Shown here one piece after another: positions 6,209 through 6,293 of a DNA stretch of 6,293 nt; position 1 is the stretch's first letter; every line of letters begins with the position of its first letter. The notes below the pieces were generated by a model. The model saw nothing but the letters and a program-made list of their open reading frames with translations. It was not told the origin of the DNA and did no database searches. Where the stretch lies: contig DETU01000093.1 of the NCBI GenBank assembly GCA_002362175.1, forward strand, positions 1 through 6,293. The letters run 5' to 3'. The stretch is from Ruminococcus sp. UBA3280 (GTDB lineage Bacteria; Bacillota; Clostridia; Oscillospirales; Ruminococcaceae). A program made the position numbers and the translations under genes.

Positions 6209-6233
6209 TGCACCTTATGTGCAACTTTCGCAC
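6209..6233 (-). promoter_or_regulatory. Leader with overlapping inverted repeats
   Basis: Read in the gene's direction, GTGC, GCAC and GTGC follow one another. The first pair can form a 4-bp stem with a 7-nt loop; the second can form TGCAC-ATAAG-GTGCA, a perfect 5-bp stem with a 5-nt loop. The two hairpins share the middle arm and exclude each other. It lies between the predicted transcription start and the ribosome binding site, so it could be an mRNA structure or a repressor-binding site. The stems are short, and function is unproven. Confidence 0.4.
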
Positions 6234-6252
6234 TTTGTTTTTCATTGTTTAT

Positions 6253-6281
6253 ATTATACTGTAAAAAATCAACAATTTCAA
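6253..6281 (-). promoter_or_regulatory. Sigma-A promoter of the pectate lyase gene
   Basis: On the minus strand TTGAAA (6276-6281) and TATAAT (6253-6258) are separated by exactly 17 bases: one mismatch from the -35 consensus and a perfect -10. Transcription should start near 6246, giving a leader of about 80 nt. A promoter this close to consensus suggests control by a repressor or by the leader rather than need for an activator (inference). Confidence 0.85.
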
Positions 6282-6293
6282 TGATGTATAGTA

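Overview
This window is a two-gene convergent locus that very probably comes from a cellulosome-forming Ruminococcus, most like R. flavefaciens. Both predicted proteins are secreted. Both end in a type I dockerin of the R. flavefaciens kind: a first loop followed by N-I-S-D-A-V-L-I-M-Q-S-I-A-N-P-D-E, and a second calcium loop carrying an extra residue. Thr/Pro linkers, strong GGAGG ribosome binding sites and a moderately AT-rich base composition fit a rumen or gut Firmicute. The species assignment is an inference from these traits and from the enzyme architecture, not from a database search.

Layout: 1-145 is a leader with a weak candidate promoter and a 14-bp palindrome just before an ideal Shine-Dalgarno. 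A plus-strand gene (146-2332) encodes a 728-residue non-catalytic-looking cellulosomal protein: signal peptide, three related CnaB/SpaA-like beta-sandwich repeats, a bacterial Ig-like module and a dockerin. The 111-bp gap 2333-2443 holds two hairpin terminators, one for each converging gene. A minus-strand gene (6166-2444) encodes a 1240-residue pectinase: signal peptide, FN3-like module, PL1 pectate lyase, Thr/Pro linker, PL9 pectate lyase, Thr linker, CBM77-like pectin-binding module, dockerin. Its 5' side (6167-6293) has a near-consensus sigma-A promoter and a leader with overlapping inverted repeats.

How they work together: both products should be exported and docked through their dockerins onto a scaffoldin cohesin (no scaffoldin or cohesin is encoded here). 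The pectinase attacks homogalacturonan with two lyase domains of different families while CBM77 holds it to pectin. The 728-residue protein has no recognisable enzyme and may be a binding, spacer or adhesion component. The two genes converge and have separate terminators, so they are not an operon. The least explained parts are the function of the 728-residue protein and the two leader structures.
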